Shown here: positions 1 through 12,062 of the stretch, in pieces
How positions within the stretch are numbered: position 1 is the first letter of the stretch
Layout of the letters: each line of letters begins with the position of its first letter
From: Rehmannia glutinosa
Taxonomy: Eukaryota; Streptophyta; Magnoliopsida; Lamiales; Orobanchaceae
DNA length: 64,000 nucleotides
Assembly (NCBI GenBank): GCA_016081115.2
Contig: JABTTQ020002847.1
Span: 124,001 to 188,000 of the forward strand
Reading direction: 5' to 3'
Notes under the pieces: generated by a model
The model's input: only the letters and a program-made list of their open reading frames with translations
Database searches by the model: none
What the model was told of the DNA's origin: nothing
Position numbers and translations under genes: made by a program

Positions 1-2100
1 GATGTTGCCCTAGATCGGCTATGGTTGAAAAACCAAGAACCGAATGGACAAATGATGACGAGAAAAAGATACAACCTGGACAATGTAGCCAAGGACATCC
101 TTTACAAAACCTTGGACAAAGCCATGTTCAATAAAGTTAAATCATGCAAAACGGCTAAAGATATCCGGGACAAGCTAACATTGATTTGTGAAGGCTCGAG
201 CAAATCAAGGAAAATAAATTATCGGTGGTTGTACAAAAATTTGAGAATTTCAAAATGATCGCAGGAGAAAACCTGGATCAACTGGATCCTCGGTTCACGT
301 AAATCACCAACGAGCTATCTCGCACTTGGAAAGGAATATACACGAGAAGGAAATGTGTATGAAGATCCTAAAAAAGTCTCCCGGTGAATGGGAAATGAAG
401 GTCATGGCATCGAGACATTCCATGGACCTATCGAAGACCTCCAACCATGAACTATTTTCGGATCTCAAAGCCTACAATTTGGTGAGAAGAAAAGATCGGG
501 GAAGAGACAGTTGTACCCAAAAAAGTGCTCTAATTGTTAAGGATGGAAAGAGAGCGAGGTCAAAGAAGTCATTGACCCGGAAGAAATAGCCCGAGGTTAA
601 AAGGTTCAACAAGTTCTTCAATAAGAACTACAAGAGAGAGCAAGGGCGAATCTTCCGAGAAGACACTCGGCTCCCTCCAAGTCAAGGAAGATAGGCCAAC
701 CAAGAGAACATATCACCAAAAAGTTGAATATCAAAAGTGACAATCCAAGAATGGAAAGAGTGATCAAAAGGTTGAATATCTATCTTTGGGCCAGAGGCAA
801 CCAGGTCACTATGCCATTGATTGTCCGTATCCTCGTAGTCAACAAATATGGGAATGAAGAAAGAAAGAAAGGTCTTGAGAGAAAAGAAGACAAGAAAAGA
901 AAAAGCAATGTTGGCTGCAGAGAGGCTCTGAGAATGACCAAGTCAAGAGAGACAATTGATTCAGAGAGAGCGGTGATGAAGGCGACTACTCAAGTGACTC
1001 GAAGAAGAAGCCCGATCTGTTTGATGGCCAAGGAACAAGATCAACGACCAAGAAGATGAGGTACACTCTAACTCATCAAACTCGGATTCTAGTGATAGTG
1101 ATTGTGATACACACACTTCATCACCCACTGATCTTTATGATTCATTAGGCAAAATGATGAAAGATTTTGAACACATTAAATCCTCACACATACTACTAAA
1201 TGAGGAAAACGACCTACGCAAGAGCAAAACTCACGGTGACTAAGGAGCCGAGTACTCTAAGTCAAATAGTGATGAGAATAAAAGTATAAAAAGGCTGGAA
1301 ATGCCAAGCTAATAGCAGAAATAGCTACCATAGAAAAGAGGGAGAATGACCTCAAAAATGTGATTGCCTCATTCTCTAAGGCATCTAAATCGTTGGATGA
1401 TCTTATTATGAGTCAAAGAGAATGTGGAGACAAGACAGGCTTAGGATTTAATTCCTCTGTGCTATGTCAAACTCCAAAAGTAATTTTGGAAAAAGGATCT
1501 TCAAGAAATGAAGTGTCTCAAAAATCCAAAACTCCAAATGGTGCACACACATTCACTCCAAAGCACAATTACAAGCAAACTGGCCTTGGTTATAAAGGAA
1601 AAGGAAAACAGCCAGTTGGGTGCGTTGAGAGGACAGCTGAGAAGAAATTCAGCCAAGTTCCTCCGCAAACTCCAAACAGGAATTACTCTGTAAAGAAGAA
1701 ACAGAGCTACCAAAAATCCTAAAAGTTCTATAAAAGAAACACATATGATGGGAATGGTAGAAAATATCCAAGCCAAGCCGATTGGAACGATGTGAACTAT
1801 CAAGATAGACTTATGGAATATAAGACCAAATGGCAAAGGCCTAGAACTCAAAGAAAGGCCATTCCAAAAGTATAAGAGCTTTCATCAAAGACACACATAT
1901 GCACCTAGGCACTACACTCGGAGACACCACAATTACCCAAAGAAGGCAATTGCTAAAACACATATCTGGCATACTGAGACAAAAGAGACAATTGTATGAA
2001 CCTATAATCCCAAGCAATTTGCCAAAATTAATTATGACTATGGCATCGATAGATGGCAACCCCTTAGAGCCGATCATTTGGCTATAGGCTGGTTGGATCA
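1..2100 (+). pseudogene. SIR-A gag remnant (UBN2-type copia Gag)
   Basis: Gag is the RNA-binding capsid precursor that packages retrotransposon RNA. The frame at 25-258 carries the UBN2-like stretch RYNLDNVAKDILYKTLDKA and KSCKTAKDIRDKLTLICEG, nearly identical to SIR-C gag. Continuing fragments at 326-589, 724-1059 and 1360-1722 match the downstream part of SIR-C and SIR-D gag in order. A degraded zinc-knuckle region near 780-830 still reads QPGH-like and AIDCPYP-like in shifted frames, but the first cysteine pair is lost. At least four frame changes occur. The N-terminal DUF4219-like part is outside the window. This is a non-coding relic as written, although some frameshifts may be sequence errors. 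Confidence 0.8.
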
Positions 2101-2159
2101 TCTTACAATACTCACCCCTCGGGACCGGACAAGTATGGGTACCTAAAACTTAATTTCCT

Positions 2160-5100
2160 TGATTGCGGAGTTCAAGGAACAATCGAGTGCCAAGGAACCT
2201 GGTACATGGATAGTGGTCACATTCCCGGACATATGACAGAAACAAGAAAAATCTATCAAAATTCAAGGAAGTTAAAGGAGCAAAAGTCATATTTGGAGGA
2301 AATGAAGCTCGGGGAGAAATAAAAGGCATGGATCCATCAAGAAGAATCGATTAGAAATCACAGATGTTGCATATGTTGAAGGACTCAACTTCAACTTGCT
2401 AAGCATCACCAACTCGTGACAAGGGCTATAATGTTGGATTTAACATGGGTATATGCCAAATCAAGGATATTGAATCAAATGAAGTTGTGTTGCAAGGATG
2501 CGAGACAAAAAGAACATGTATGTAGTAGATTGGTCAACCGCTACACCCAAAGACTGTCTATTAGCAAAGAGCACAAATTGAATCAAGTTGCCGTTTGTGG
2601 CACAAAAAGCCGAGTCACCTGAATTTCAAAACACTTAACAAGCTTGTCGAAGTAATCATGTGGAAGGTCTTCCGGACTCAATATACAAGAATGAGAGTAT
2701 ATGTGACGCATGCCGGAAGGGAAAACAGATCAAATCATCATTCAAAGAAAAGACATACCCATCTTCAACAAGGATATTGCACCTGCTACATATGGATCTA
2801 TTTGGTCCATTGAACCAGCTAGCATAAGTGGGAAGAAATATACCTTGGTGGTAGTAGATGACTACTCAAGATATACATGGACAATATTCATGTGTAAAAA
2901 GAAAGAAACTCTGAAACTACCACGGTGATGAAGAGGATTCAAAATGAGAAGAGCAAACCATTATCAAAATAAGATCGGACATAGGAACCGAGTTTGTCAA
3001 TGGTATAATAACTCAATATTATATTGAAAATGGCATTGGTCATGAATTATCTCTGCAAAGCAAGGATTCCCATGAGAATGGAGTTGCGAGAAAGAAGAAT
3101 AGAACTCTCAAAAAGAAAGAAGGACCATGTTAGTCAAGGGGTTACCAAAAAGATTTTGGTGAAGCAATCAACACGACTTGCTACACTCAAAACGGATGTA
3201 TGATAAACAGACGGTGACAAAGACTCCTATGAGATTTAGACAGGAGAAAACCAAATGTTGCATATTTGAGAATATTTGGATGTAAATGCTTCATCCATAA
3301 CAATGGCAAAGACAATCTAAAGGCTTTCGATGCAAAAGTCGATGAAGGTATCTTCTTGGGATACTCAAAGCAAAGCCTATAGAGTACTCAACAAAAGGAC
3401 TATGGTTGTAGAGGAATCCATTCATGTGGTATTCGATGAGCCAAATGTAAATGGAGAAGACATTGAAGAGTGATAAGTGAATCATCTAACCATACTGAGA
3501 AAAGTCCTATCTTTCAAGTTTGAAGTGGAATTATAAACTCGAGATGAAGATGAGATAGCCGAGTCTCATAAAATCTTTGGAAAATTTGCGGCTAAGTGAT
3601 TGCGAGAGAGTCGATCAAAACAACACACTGCTAGGACGATGAATCCGGCTAACTTACTTCAACTTTGATGTAAGATGGTTGAAAGACCATCCACCAGAAC
3701 TTGTCATTGGAAATATAAGAGAAGGTGTCAAAACAAGATCCGAACTCAACAAGAAGCTATGTTCACATGCTTTATCTCACAAATAGAGCCTAAAGATGTG
3801 TTACAAGCATTGGATGACACACATTGGATTCAAGCTATGCAAGAAGAGTTGAATCGGTTTGAAAGAAATAAAGTATGGGAATTAGTTCAAAGACCCACAC
3901 ATCAAAATGTTATTGGTACTAAATGGGTGTTCGAAACAAGATGAACGAGGAGGGTTCGTGGTAAGAAACAAAGCAAGACTAGTAGCCAAAGGATATTGTC
4001 AAGAAGAAGGAATAGATTTTGATGAAACATTTGCTCCTGTAGCAAGATTGGAAGCTATAAAGATGTTTCATGCCTATCGACTCACAAGAATTTTATTGTA
4101 TCGATGGATGTAAAAATGCATTCCTAAATGGTTTATTGGAAGAAGAAGTGTATGTTGAACAACCTCCAGGATTTGAGCGGAAGACTCTTGGAGATAAGGT
4201 ATACAAACTAAAGAAAGCTCGTATGGATTGAAACAGCACCCGTGAGCATGGTATGATACTTTGTCACAATTCCTAAATCGAGAATGCATTCACAAAAGGA
4301 AAAGTAGATAGAACACTTTTCGTAATTCAAGACAAGAAGAACATCTTGCTTGTGTTAAATATATGTGGATGACATCATTTTTGGATCCACAAACAAAGAG
4401 CTGCGTGAAAAATTTTCAAACCTCATGCAAAGCAAATTTGAAATGAGCATGATGGGAGAGTCGACATTCTTCCTTGGACTCCAAGTAAAAACAGTGTTTG
4501 AAGGATGGAACCTTCATAAGTCAAACAAAATACACTAGAGATTTAATGAAGAAATTTAGTATGGAGGAGAAGTCTTCGTGAAAATACCAATGAATACATC
4601 AGTCAAAATGGACATGGATGCAGATGGCAAGCCTGTAGATCAAACAAGATACTGAGCGTTATTGGATCATTGCTTTATCTCACGAAAGCAGGCGGACATC
4701 ACCTTATTTGTAGTAGTGTATGTGCGAGATTTCAATCTGCTCCAAAAGAGAGCCATATGATTGCATGCTAAGAGGATTTTGAGATATTTGAAAGGAAGCC
4801 AAGAAGTTGGCTTATGGTATCCAAAGGAAGGTGGATTCAAGCTAATTGGCTATTCAGACTCGACTATCTTTGGATGCAAAGTTGACGAGGAAGAGCACTT
4901 GTGCACATGTCAAATGCTTGGAAATAGGCTAATTTCTGGTTTAAAAAGCAAAATTCAATAGCCACCTCTACAGCTGAAGGCAGAATACATAGTTGCGGGC
5001 AAATTTGTTGTGCCCAAATCCTATGGATGAGGCAAAGCGGTGAGAGACTATGAAGTTGAAGAAAAGGAAATTCCAATCATGTGTGATAACACAAGTGCAA

Positions 5101-5302
5101 TTGCAATCACTCGTAATCCGTGTTGCACTCAAGAACAAAGCATATCGATGTCGAGATATCACTTCATAAGAGATCATGTTGAAAAGAAGGAATCATCTTG
5201 GAATATATTTCAACCGATAAACAGGTTGGTGACATATTCACAAAACCATTATGTGAATCAAGATTTGAAGAACTCAAGCATGAGTTAGGGTTAATTGAGT
5301 GA
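2160..5302 (+). pseudogene. SIR-A pol remnant (protease, integrase, RT, RNase H)
   Basis: The copia polyprotein is recognisable in fragments. A protease motif WYMDS lies near 2200-2215. The pre-integrase zinc region (CDAC-like) is near 2700. Integrase reads KYTLVVVDDYSRYTWTIF at 2839-2892. RT begins with the DTHWIQAMQEELNRFERNKVW block at about 3818-3880 and continues through KARLVAKGYCQEEGIDFDET at 3972-4030. The YVDD box lies in a broken frame near 4360. RNase H includes LRYLKGSQEVGLWYPKEGG near 4780-4835 and the TSAIAI/HFIRDHVEKK block at 5092-5190. The C-terminus matches NELGLIE, with a stop near 5300. Roughly ten frame changes make it non-functional as written. Several coincide with CAG or CTG sites, for example CAGTTGGCTGA-like sequence changed near 5220. 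Confidence 0.88.
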
Positions 5303-5849
5303 GTTGATACTCGAGAAGACTCAAAGAAAAGAAATGAAACACAAAAAGAGAAAAAGGAAATCTCAAAATCGCTAAATGAATCACCATGTCGAAAAGACAC
5401 TATATCGAATTAGTGGTGATCATTGAGAGAAGCTGCGACCAAAAGAGTTAAATCGGCTAAGGGATAAGCCGAGTCATTTATGAGCAAAGTGACAAAACGC
5501 AGTCGTTTTTACTAAGCGGGAATGTTTTTAAGAATGACGTCAAGATAATGATGATGTGTACAGCAAAAAGTCGCATACCATGCTTATGATTGGATATAAA
5601 TGTTTGCCGCACTAAATTCGAGACATTAAATGCTAATCGGCGTGCAAAATCTAAGCCGTTGATTTCGATCATATTTCAAAACCACCCGCACGTCCTTTTA
5701 AACCATACTTAAACCATTTTCGCCTCTGCATTTTTCTCACATATTACCAAAACAGTTCATTTCTATCTCGAAGCAAAGGAAAAACTCTCTCAAAACCCTA
5801 TCAATATTCAAATCAACTTCTAAGTTTCTTTTCGTGAAAATCTTGAAAA
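5303..5849 (+). promoter_or_regulatory. SIR-A pol-ORF3 spacer with TATA-like box and leader
   Basis: This non-coding spacer is conserved in SIR-B (13880-14426) and SIR-D (36054-36603, minus). It holds a TATA-like GGATATAAATG (TATAAA at 5595-5600) followed by a run resembling a plant 5' leader, with CTCTCAAAACCCTAT near 5785 and an AAAATGGC start context at 5850. The arrangement suggests that the third ORF is expressed from its own transcript. That is inference: there is no expression evidence, and splicing from the LTR transcript is an alternative. Confidence 0.4.
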
Positions 5850-8800
5850 ATGGCATCAACTTATGATTTCGTCAAGCTAGGAAGCAAATCCACACCGGGT
5901 CTCTTGTGGATTTCGAGGGAATGGTCAAACAGGGGTCCGATGACGCCTCATAAAGAAAATCGCTGAAAAGCTCGAAACGTCCGGCATTTGAAACCATTTT
6001 GACGATGGAGTTCTCGATGACCTATGTGGAAGATGTCGCACGTTCTACGTGAACGCCGAGATTCACGATGAGGGGATCAAATCCTCTGTTCACGGGAAGG
6101 AGTTCATCATCTCTCGCCAGATCCGCGAACACTACTCACTACCGGCGGAAGGGCACCGAGAAATCAATGAAGCCGACGTAGACTTGGTCGTTGCTTGGAA
6201 GGAAGTAGCCAAGACCGACTATCTTTGAAAAGATAGTCTACTGACCAAAAAAATTTCTTGAAGGAGGACTACCACAAATGTTGGACATAGTTGCCAAATG
6301 CATAGACATCAAATTTGGCAGCTTTGACCAATCGTCTAAAGCAAAACCGATCGTAATTGCTGCGATCATTGAAGAAAAGTAAGTAAACCGGGCTGAGTTT
6401 GTCACAAATGACTCGCTGCGAGAATGTAAAGGAACAAATCCTTCAAGGAGAATGGTGCATTTGGAGGATCCTGGGATATGGCCGGTGATTGGCCGATCGA
6501 TGGAGGTGAAAGGAGTCCTCTTCGACATGGAAAGGCGTTCCATGTAAACAAGAGGATGTTCGAGATCAAACCCTCTCAGCGCACTGAAGAGAGCTCACGC
6601 TAAGAGAGGCGATACAAGTGAGGGGAATCAGTGACCTCGAAGATACGATGTTTCCTCTCCACAAAGAAGAAAATTTGCCTACTTGTGCTAAGAGAACCGA
6701 TGCCCTGCAGCCTAAGAAAAACAAATGCTCCTCCCCTCGCAGCCGAGTCGCCGCCCTTCGCAGGCCGTGTCTCCGCCCTGAAGAAGAAGAATGAGAAGGA
6801 ATCTCAAATACCTTCTCCGGTCGTCAAAAAGAGGAGAACCGATAAGCCAAGATGGCCTCGCTCCTCGTAAGAAAACACCAGCGCCGGCACCCGCGCCAGG
6901 ACTCGAAGACACTCTCTCCGAACCAGAAATCCCAGTACGAACTAAGAGACGAAGAAGAATCATCAAGCAATCCGAACTTGAAAAATCGGTGAGTCACCAC
7001 TGGTGAAATAGATACCGAAGATCTGCAGGAGAAGTAGAGTCTCCGGATATTATTGATGAAACAACCAAGTCTGTGAAGGCGTCAATGAGAGGCAAATCAA
7101 GACCAATTTGTAGTTCGAATAAATTGAGACACAAGAAGTAGCCGAGAAATGAATCGTATCCCCTCCGCAAATGAGACACATCCGACGAATAGAGCACCAA
7201 AGCTTGCTACCTTCTATCCCACGAGAATGAGGGACAAAGAAGAAGAAGCTCGAAAGAGATGATGATGTGATCCTATCCCCACTTTATCCGGACATCCAAA
7301 ATCGTCTGAGAGTGGAGGAAGTGGAAATTGAGTCGATCCAGGAAGCAGTTCCAACGGCCGAGTTTATCGAAGAAGAAAGGCGAACCGATGAACTTTCTTG
7401 GAGTGACCACCGTGGTCAAGCATTGGATGAAGAAAAGCGCACGAGATATCTTGCAGATCTTCAAGGACAAGGAGAAAGAGAGACAGCAGGGGAGGAAGGC
7501 GAGGCACGTGAGAAGGCCAAAGATCATCGCCCCTATCACCGGCACCACGTAACACACACATCCTCTCTTGATGTCTTCTCCGACAGTTGATGAGGATCAG
7601 GAGAATGTCACGCCACGAGAAGAGTTGCAAATGCGGCAAGCAATGCACGAATCGAATTCTTCATGAGCAAAGAATGATGGAGGGACCATGAGAGTCCTCC
7701 AAAACACAAGCGGAGTTGGACCCAATGGGAGTGGTGCAAAAGATATTGCCGCGATTGTTCGCCACCACTTCCCACTCACTCGGAAGAAGGAATTAAGGAA
7801 GCTGAAACCGGGTTAGTGGGGACCCCGATCGAGTCAACCCCTAATGAAGGTGTCTTACCACCGCCCCAACTAGTGAACACTCAAGAGAAACAACCGGGAG
7901 TTTGGAGACGAGTGACCCCATTTCAAGCCACTCGGTGGTGCGCACCGAGGGGGAAACTCCTCCACTCAGCAAGGTTGGAGGATCTGCAGGAGATGACTCC
8001 ACAATGAATCTAGGAGGCGAAGTGGAGAAATTACAAACACAAAATACACAGCAAGTTGTCATCAACGAAGCTCGCAGGCATTGATCTCGGTCACCGAGGT
8101 GCCAACCGCTCTGAAGGCTAAGGATCTGCCGATGCGATCGAGGCACGAGGAAGGAAAGCGAATGTACGGGAGTTGACACTGGCAATGAAAGTGCAATCCA
8201 TGGGGTTGAGACTCAATGGATGCCACCACGAAGACCCTAAGAAGTGACATCTGTCGAAAGGGAGGTCCAAGGCCTCGCTACTGATTGGGGCTGCGAGGAG
8301 GTAATGAAGGCCAACGGGAGGTTGAGACTTCCGGTAAAGTAAAAGAAGTCAAGTAGAGAACATCCCTCCCGCTATCATTGATCCATCTCGAAAAGGAGAT
8401 TAGCACACTTCACGACTCCCAGGATAATCGATGTAACATTTAAGGATCGGAAGACGCGATGAAGGCCGAGTGATCCCCTATGACCGATCAAAAGACTCGG
8501 ATGTGGATGTTCCAACCACGAGCAAGTCGACCTCAAGACTACTCGTCAAACTTTCAACTTTGATGATGAGCCATCCATGGAAGTCTCATCATCGTCCGAT
8601 GACGCTTCGATAAGGCCGAGGACGGTCAACTCAATTGAAGAAACCGGTTTGAGACCAACGCTGTTGAGACAAATTTGAGGCTCGGCAAGTCGGGTCAACT
8701 TCACAACAAACCCCAGCTACAACAGAGTCCAGCTGCGCGGGCTCCCAAGCCGCAACAAGTTCGACTCCACAGGGGAACTTCACGCGCACCACTCATCATT

Positions 8801-10540
8801 GAACAAATCCCGAGTTGCCCGTGATGATTCCTTTGTAGAATCATTTCCTTTCTCTCCGGAGGTACCCGACCTCCCCGAAGAGCATAAAATGATCTTGTGC
8901 GCTTCCCCACGCACTGCAGATCCTTTCATTCCATCGATACCATCGTTTGAGATGACTATGATTTTGATCTTTGCCATCACCGCAATGAAGAGGGAACAAC
9001 TGAAGTTCGAGAGGTGTTCAAAGCATTTTTGCGTAAATTGAGCGGATGGGAGAGGCACCAGGCCACGATGGACATGAGATCGGATAATGAGATGCCAACC
9101 TTACCTGGCCGACTTGAGAGGCATAATAGTCGAGAATCGGGAGTGGTGGCAACAAAAGAAACAATGGCGTGGAACAAGCTAGATATTTGAACATTGTTCA
9201 ACAAGGCTGCTGATGAAGGGAGAGCCGAGAACGCCGATGCAAAGACGAAATTGAGAGAACACATTGAGCACATGCATGAATCTCACACTTTTGAGATAAA
9301 GGCTGCTGCGTGAGCAAAATAAGAATGAGCTCTTGCGTATGGAAGAAAACATGGATAGAAAATTCAGCCTTCTTATGGCCGAGATAAAGTTGCTTAAAGT
9401 GAATCCAACGCTACTCGTTCGAGTTTCGTGCAAAGCATACACCCACGTTTCGAAGCGAACTCCTCGGCTATCGCCAGACTCGACTTCTGTTTGCTAGTAT
9501 GTTTCAGGGTTCTCTCTTCTTTGATGATGCCAAAAAGGGGAAGAGGAATACCTTAAAGCGCTAAAGAGATCTCGGAAAAGGCGAGAAAGGGAGCAGCGGT
9601 ATTGTGAAGGGAAAGACAGTGAGGAAGTTTCAAGGAAAAGAAAGGAAAGTCTCTGTTGAGGGGAAGGATCGAGAAATGTGACCTTAATGATTGCACAAAC
9701 CCCCAACAAGGTCTTGCCACACCGTGATATTATCAGTGAGCAAACTCCAGATGACTCGCCACTCCAACACTGCTACATCTATGGTCGAAAAGAGAAAGAC
9801 ATTGAAGCGGGGATGGAGAAGTGGAATGAAGGTTGAATGCCCGAGTTATGGACATCTTGAAAGAACATGGAGGCATTCCAAAGAGACAGAGACACTTATG
9901 CCATCTCGGATGCGGGACCGAGCCACAATCGTTGATGAATTTAAAACGCCGCATCCCAAGGATACTTGCAAACATGTCTATGGCTCAAGCACGGGGACTT
10001 ATCTTGGGAAAAGGGTCTCACGTTATGTGAAGAAAGCGACGAGCAGACTAACTAGCGATCACTCTGCTGGTCACTCGAAAGAAGAAGACAAAGACAATAC
10101 ACGCCGAGAGGAAGAGGTAGAGGAAGAAGCGGTGGTGGAGGAAGAGATTTCGAGACCCAGGCCTCTGCCCAAAAACATTGAGTACATAGATCCAGGCAAG
10201 AAAGGAGGGATCTCTGGGTGGTCTTGACCAAGTAGCCAATACGCAAGTGGCTAAAAACAATCTTGAGTATGTGAAAAGAATCGAAGAAGAAAATAAAAGA
10301 CAAACTCGGCTATGGGAGGAGAGACAAGAGAGATTAAGAAGAGATGAAGCTGCAGGAAGGCATATGAAAAAGAAGAATAAAGGCGGTGAAGATGAGAAAA
10401 AAAAAAAGAAGAAGAGAAGATGTGAAGCTGAAGAAGATGAAAGAAGGAGCGGCGAAGGAGATGAAGTATTCTTGTCCACCCCTTCATGTATTTTACTATG
10501 TAAATACATACTATGTAAGTCTTCCGTAATAAATCAGTAA
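5850..10540 (+). pseudogene. SIR-A third ORF (ORF3), plant-transposon-protein-like, heavily frameshifted
   Basis: The start is chosen at ATG 5850 because it aligns with MASTYDF in SIR-B and MAPSYDY in SIR-D. The N-terminal 100 codons match SIR-B ORF3 in shifting frames. Next come a domain resembling the 'putative plant transposon protein' family (LDQF-like helix block around 6290-6400), a Pro/Lys/Ala-rich linker, a very basic patch VRTKRRRRIIKQSELEKS (6938-6990), long acidic and charged stretches, the conserved ARVMDILKEHGGIP block (9836-9877) and a Lys/Glu coiled-coil tail (10247-10480). No signal peptide or membrane segment is evident, so an envelope role is not supported. Its role is unknown. 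Many indels relative to SIR-B break the frame. Confidence 0.6.
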
Positions 10541-10723
10541 ACTCTCTATTCTTTTGCGTAGACATAAATGTTTGCTTTGATACACCCATGTAAAATTGTG
10601 TAAAAGAACAAGAATGTTATGATCAATAAAAGAATTGATTCTACGCATACATTCTCTGTGAATGCACTATCTCGTATGTATCTTTGCTATTTACATTTTC
10701 AATGTTTTAAGTTTTGGCATCAT

Positions 10724-10738
10724 CAAAAAGGGGGAAAT
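10724..10738 (+). other. SIR-A polypurine tract
   Basis: The tract CAAAAAGGGGGAAAT immediately precedes the LTR start TGTTGGG. This is the primer site for plus-strand DNA synthesis. The same tract lies next to the 3' LTR in SIR-B (19617-19632) and, in reverse complement, in SIR-D (31350-31364). Confidence 0.85.
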
Positions 10739-12062
10739 TGTTGGGAGATTTATTGTTTAGATTTTGATGAATGCCATGTAAAACTTAGAATAGGAAGTTG
10801 GCACCCCATTTTTTTGTTGTAAACCGCATTGTAACAAATATCGGGTCAAGCGAGGAGTTAAGTCAACTATGCCCAAACATGCAAGAAGACAATTGGAGAC
10901 TAGTAGGAAGACTCATTGCGAGACGGTGAGTTTGGCAAAAGAAGAGAAGACGGAACTCGATCAAGGTGCGGTGAGATGCACGGTGAGTAAAGCATCGTCA
11001 AGTCAACTCAAGATAGTCAAGTCTCTAGTTGAAGTGACGGAAAAGAGTCATTTAACGATTGGAAGCCGACTCTAAGTCACCCGGGAAAGCAAGGAAATGC
11101 GATCAAGTCGACATAATAAAAAAAGATCCATTGCATTAAATCAAGAGAATTACTTAAACAAGTAATATCTCCATGCTACCTTTCTCGGAGTGCTCGATCC
11201 ACGAAGCGTGCAAGGGAATAAACCAATGGGAAGCACTACACCATGTCGGCGCTACGAAAAGTCAAGAATAATTCATACGAGGAAGTGGCAATTCCAAGGA
11301 TCTGCAACAAGACAAGCCAACGACCACAAATGACTTTAAAAAATAAGCCTATCTCTTCAACGGGCAAATTTTTGAAAGATCACTATAAAAGGTGAGGATG
11401 ACTCAAGATTTTGTTGATTACCTGAACCAAAAACATTCAAGCTAACATCTGAATCGTAATCAAAATATTCTCAAAATCATTCAAGTTTAATCCTCAAGCC
11501 TACACTACGAGGAAAATCAATCCAACACTCACCTGTGAAGGAAAGATAGCTTCAATCAGTTGAAGAGGAAACTTTAGAAGAAAAGGGGTCTACATTCCAC
11601 GAAGGATTGTAGGAAGGTTCAAGGTCGAACCGGTCTCGAGTTTTTGGAGGGCTTCGTGATCAAATCCTAAGAACTTGAGCAAGTGAGTGTAGTAGCATGC
11701 GGTGCCCTGTGAAGAAGCCGAGTCGGACGAGAAGCGGTGAGTGACCAAGGCATCTCATCGAGTCCCAAAGGATCAAGTCGGTTGTGTGATCAAGACTTGT
11801 AGATCCGGGACTGTTACCACTCCGATATATCGATCAATACTTAGTGGATTCCTCCGGGAGTTGGAGAAGAGAGAGTAGAAGAATTATCCCATCTTGAACC
11901 TCTATAAAAACATATCGTGTCATTTACATTTCAAAGACTTTAATTCCAAAGATCTTATTTGTTTAATTCGACGACATATTTGCTATCCAACCGATAATCT
12001 TTAAGTACTAAAACCAAGTATTAAATCATAACTAAACCTTACACTCACATCCCGGGACCTAC
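10739..12062 (+). repeat. SIR-A 3' LTR
   Basis: The LTR begins TGTTGGGAGATTTATT after the polypurine tract. It ends in the family signature CACTCACATCCCGGGACCTAC; the usual final A is absent at the junction. It is 1324 bp, against 1435 bp in SIR-B and 1585 bp in SIR-C. Many short gaps fall at places where SIR-C has CAGCTG or CTGAG. Confidence 0.85.

Larger units (their letters stand above)
1..12062 (+). mobile_element. SIR-A: large Sirevirus-like Ty1/copia retrotransposon, left end outside window
   Basis: The window opens inside gag of a plus-strand Ty1/copia element. Order: gag remnant, protease, integrase, reverse transcriptase, RNase H, a spacer, a third ORF region (5850-10540), a polypurine tract and a 3' LTR beginning TGTTGGGAG at 10739. 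Protease-integrase-RT-RNase H is the copia order. An extra ORF between pol and the 3' LTR is typical of Sireviruses. The internal region exceeds 10.7 kb, long for copia. All reading frames are broken by many small indels, often at CAG/CTG triplets when compared with SIR-B and SIR-D. The 5' LTR, primer site and gag start lie left of the window. The right end meets mid-pol sequence of SIR-B exactly, which suggests insertion into it. Confidence 0.85.

Noticed and set aside
1501..2101. Hydrophobic minus-strand open frames in SIR-A gag
   Set aside because: They are antisense of Lys/Gln-rich gag sequence. Their hydrophobicity is a by-product of the sense codons.
5850..10540. ORF3 as a retroviral-type envelope gene
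   Set aside because: It occupies the env-like position, but no signal peptide, membrane helix or cysteine-rich ectodomain is visible. The protein is Lys/Glu/Pro-rich with a basic patch and a coiled-coil tail.
10048..10589. Minus-strand open frames rich in Ser/Phe/Leu
   Set aside because: Antisense of the AAG/GAA-rich coiled-coil tail of ORF3.
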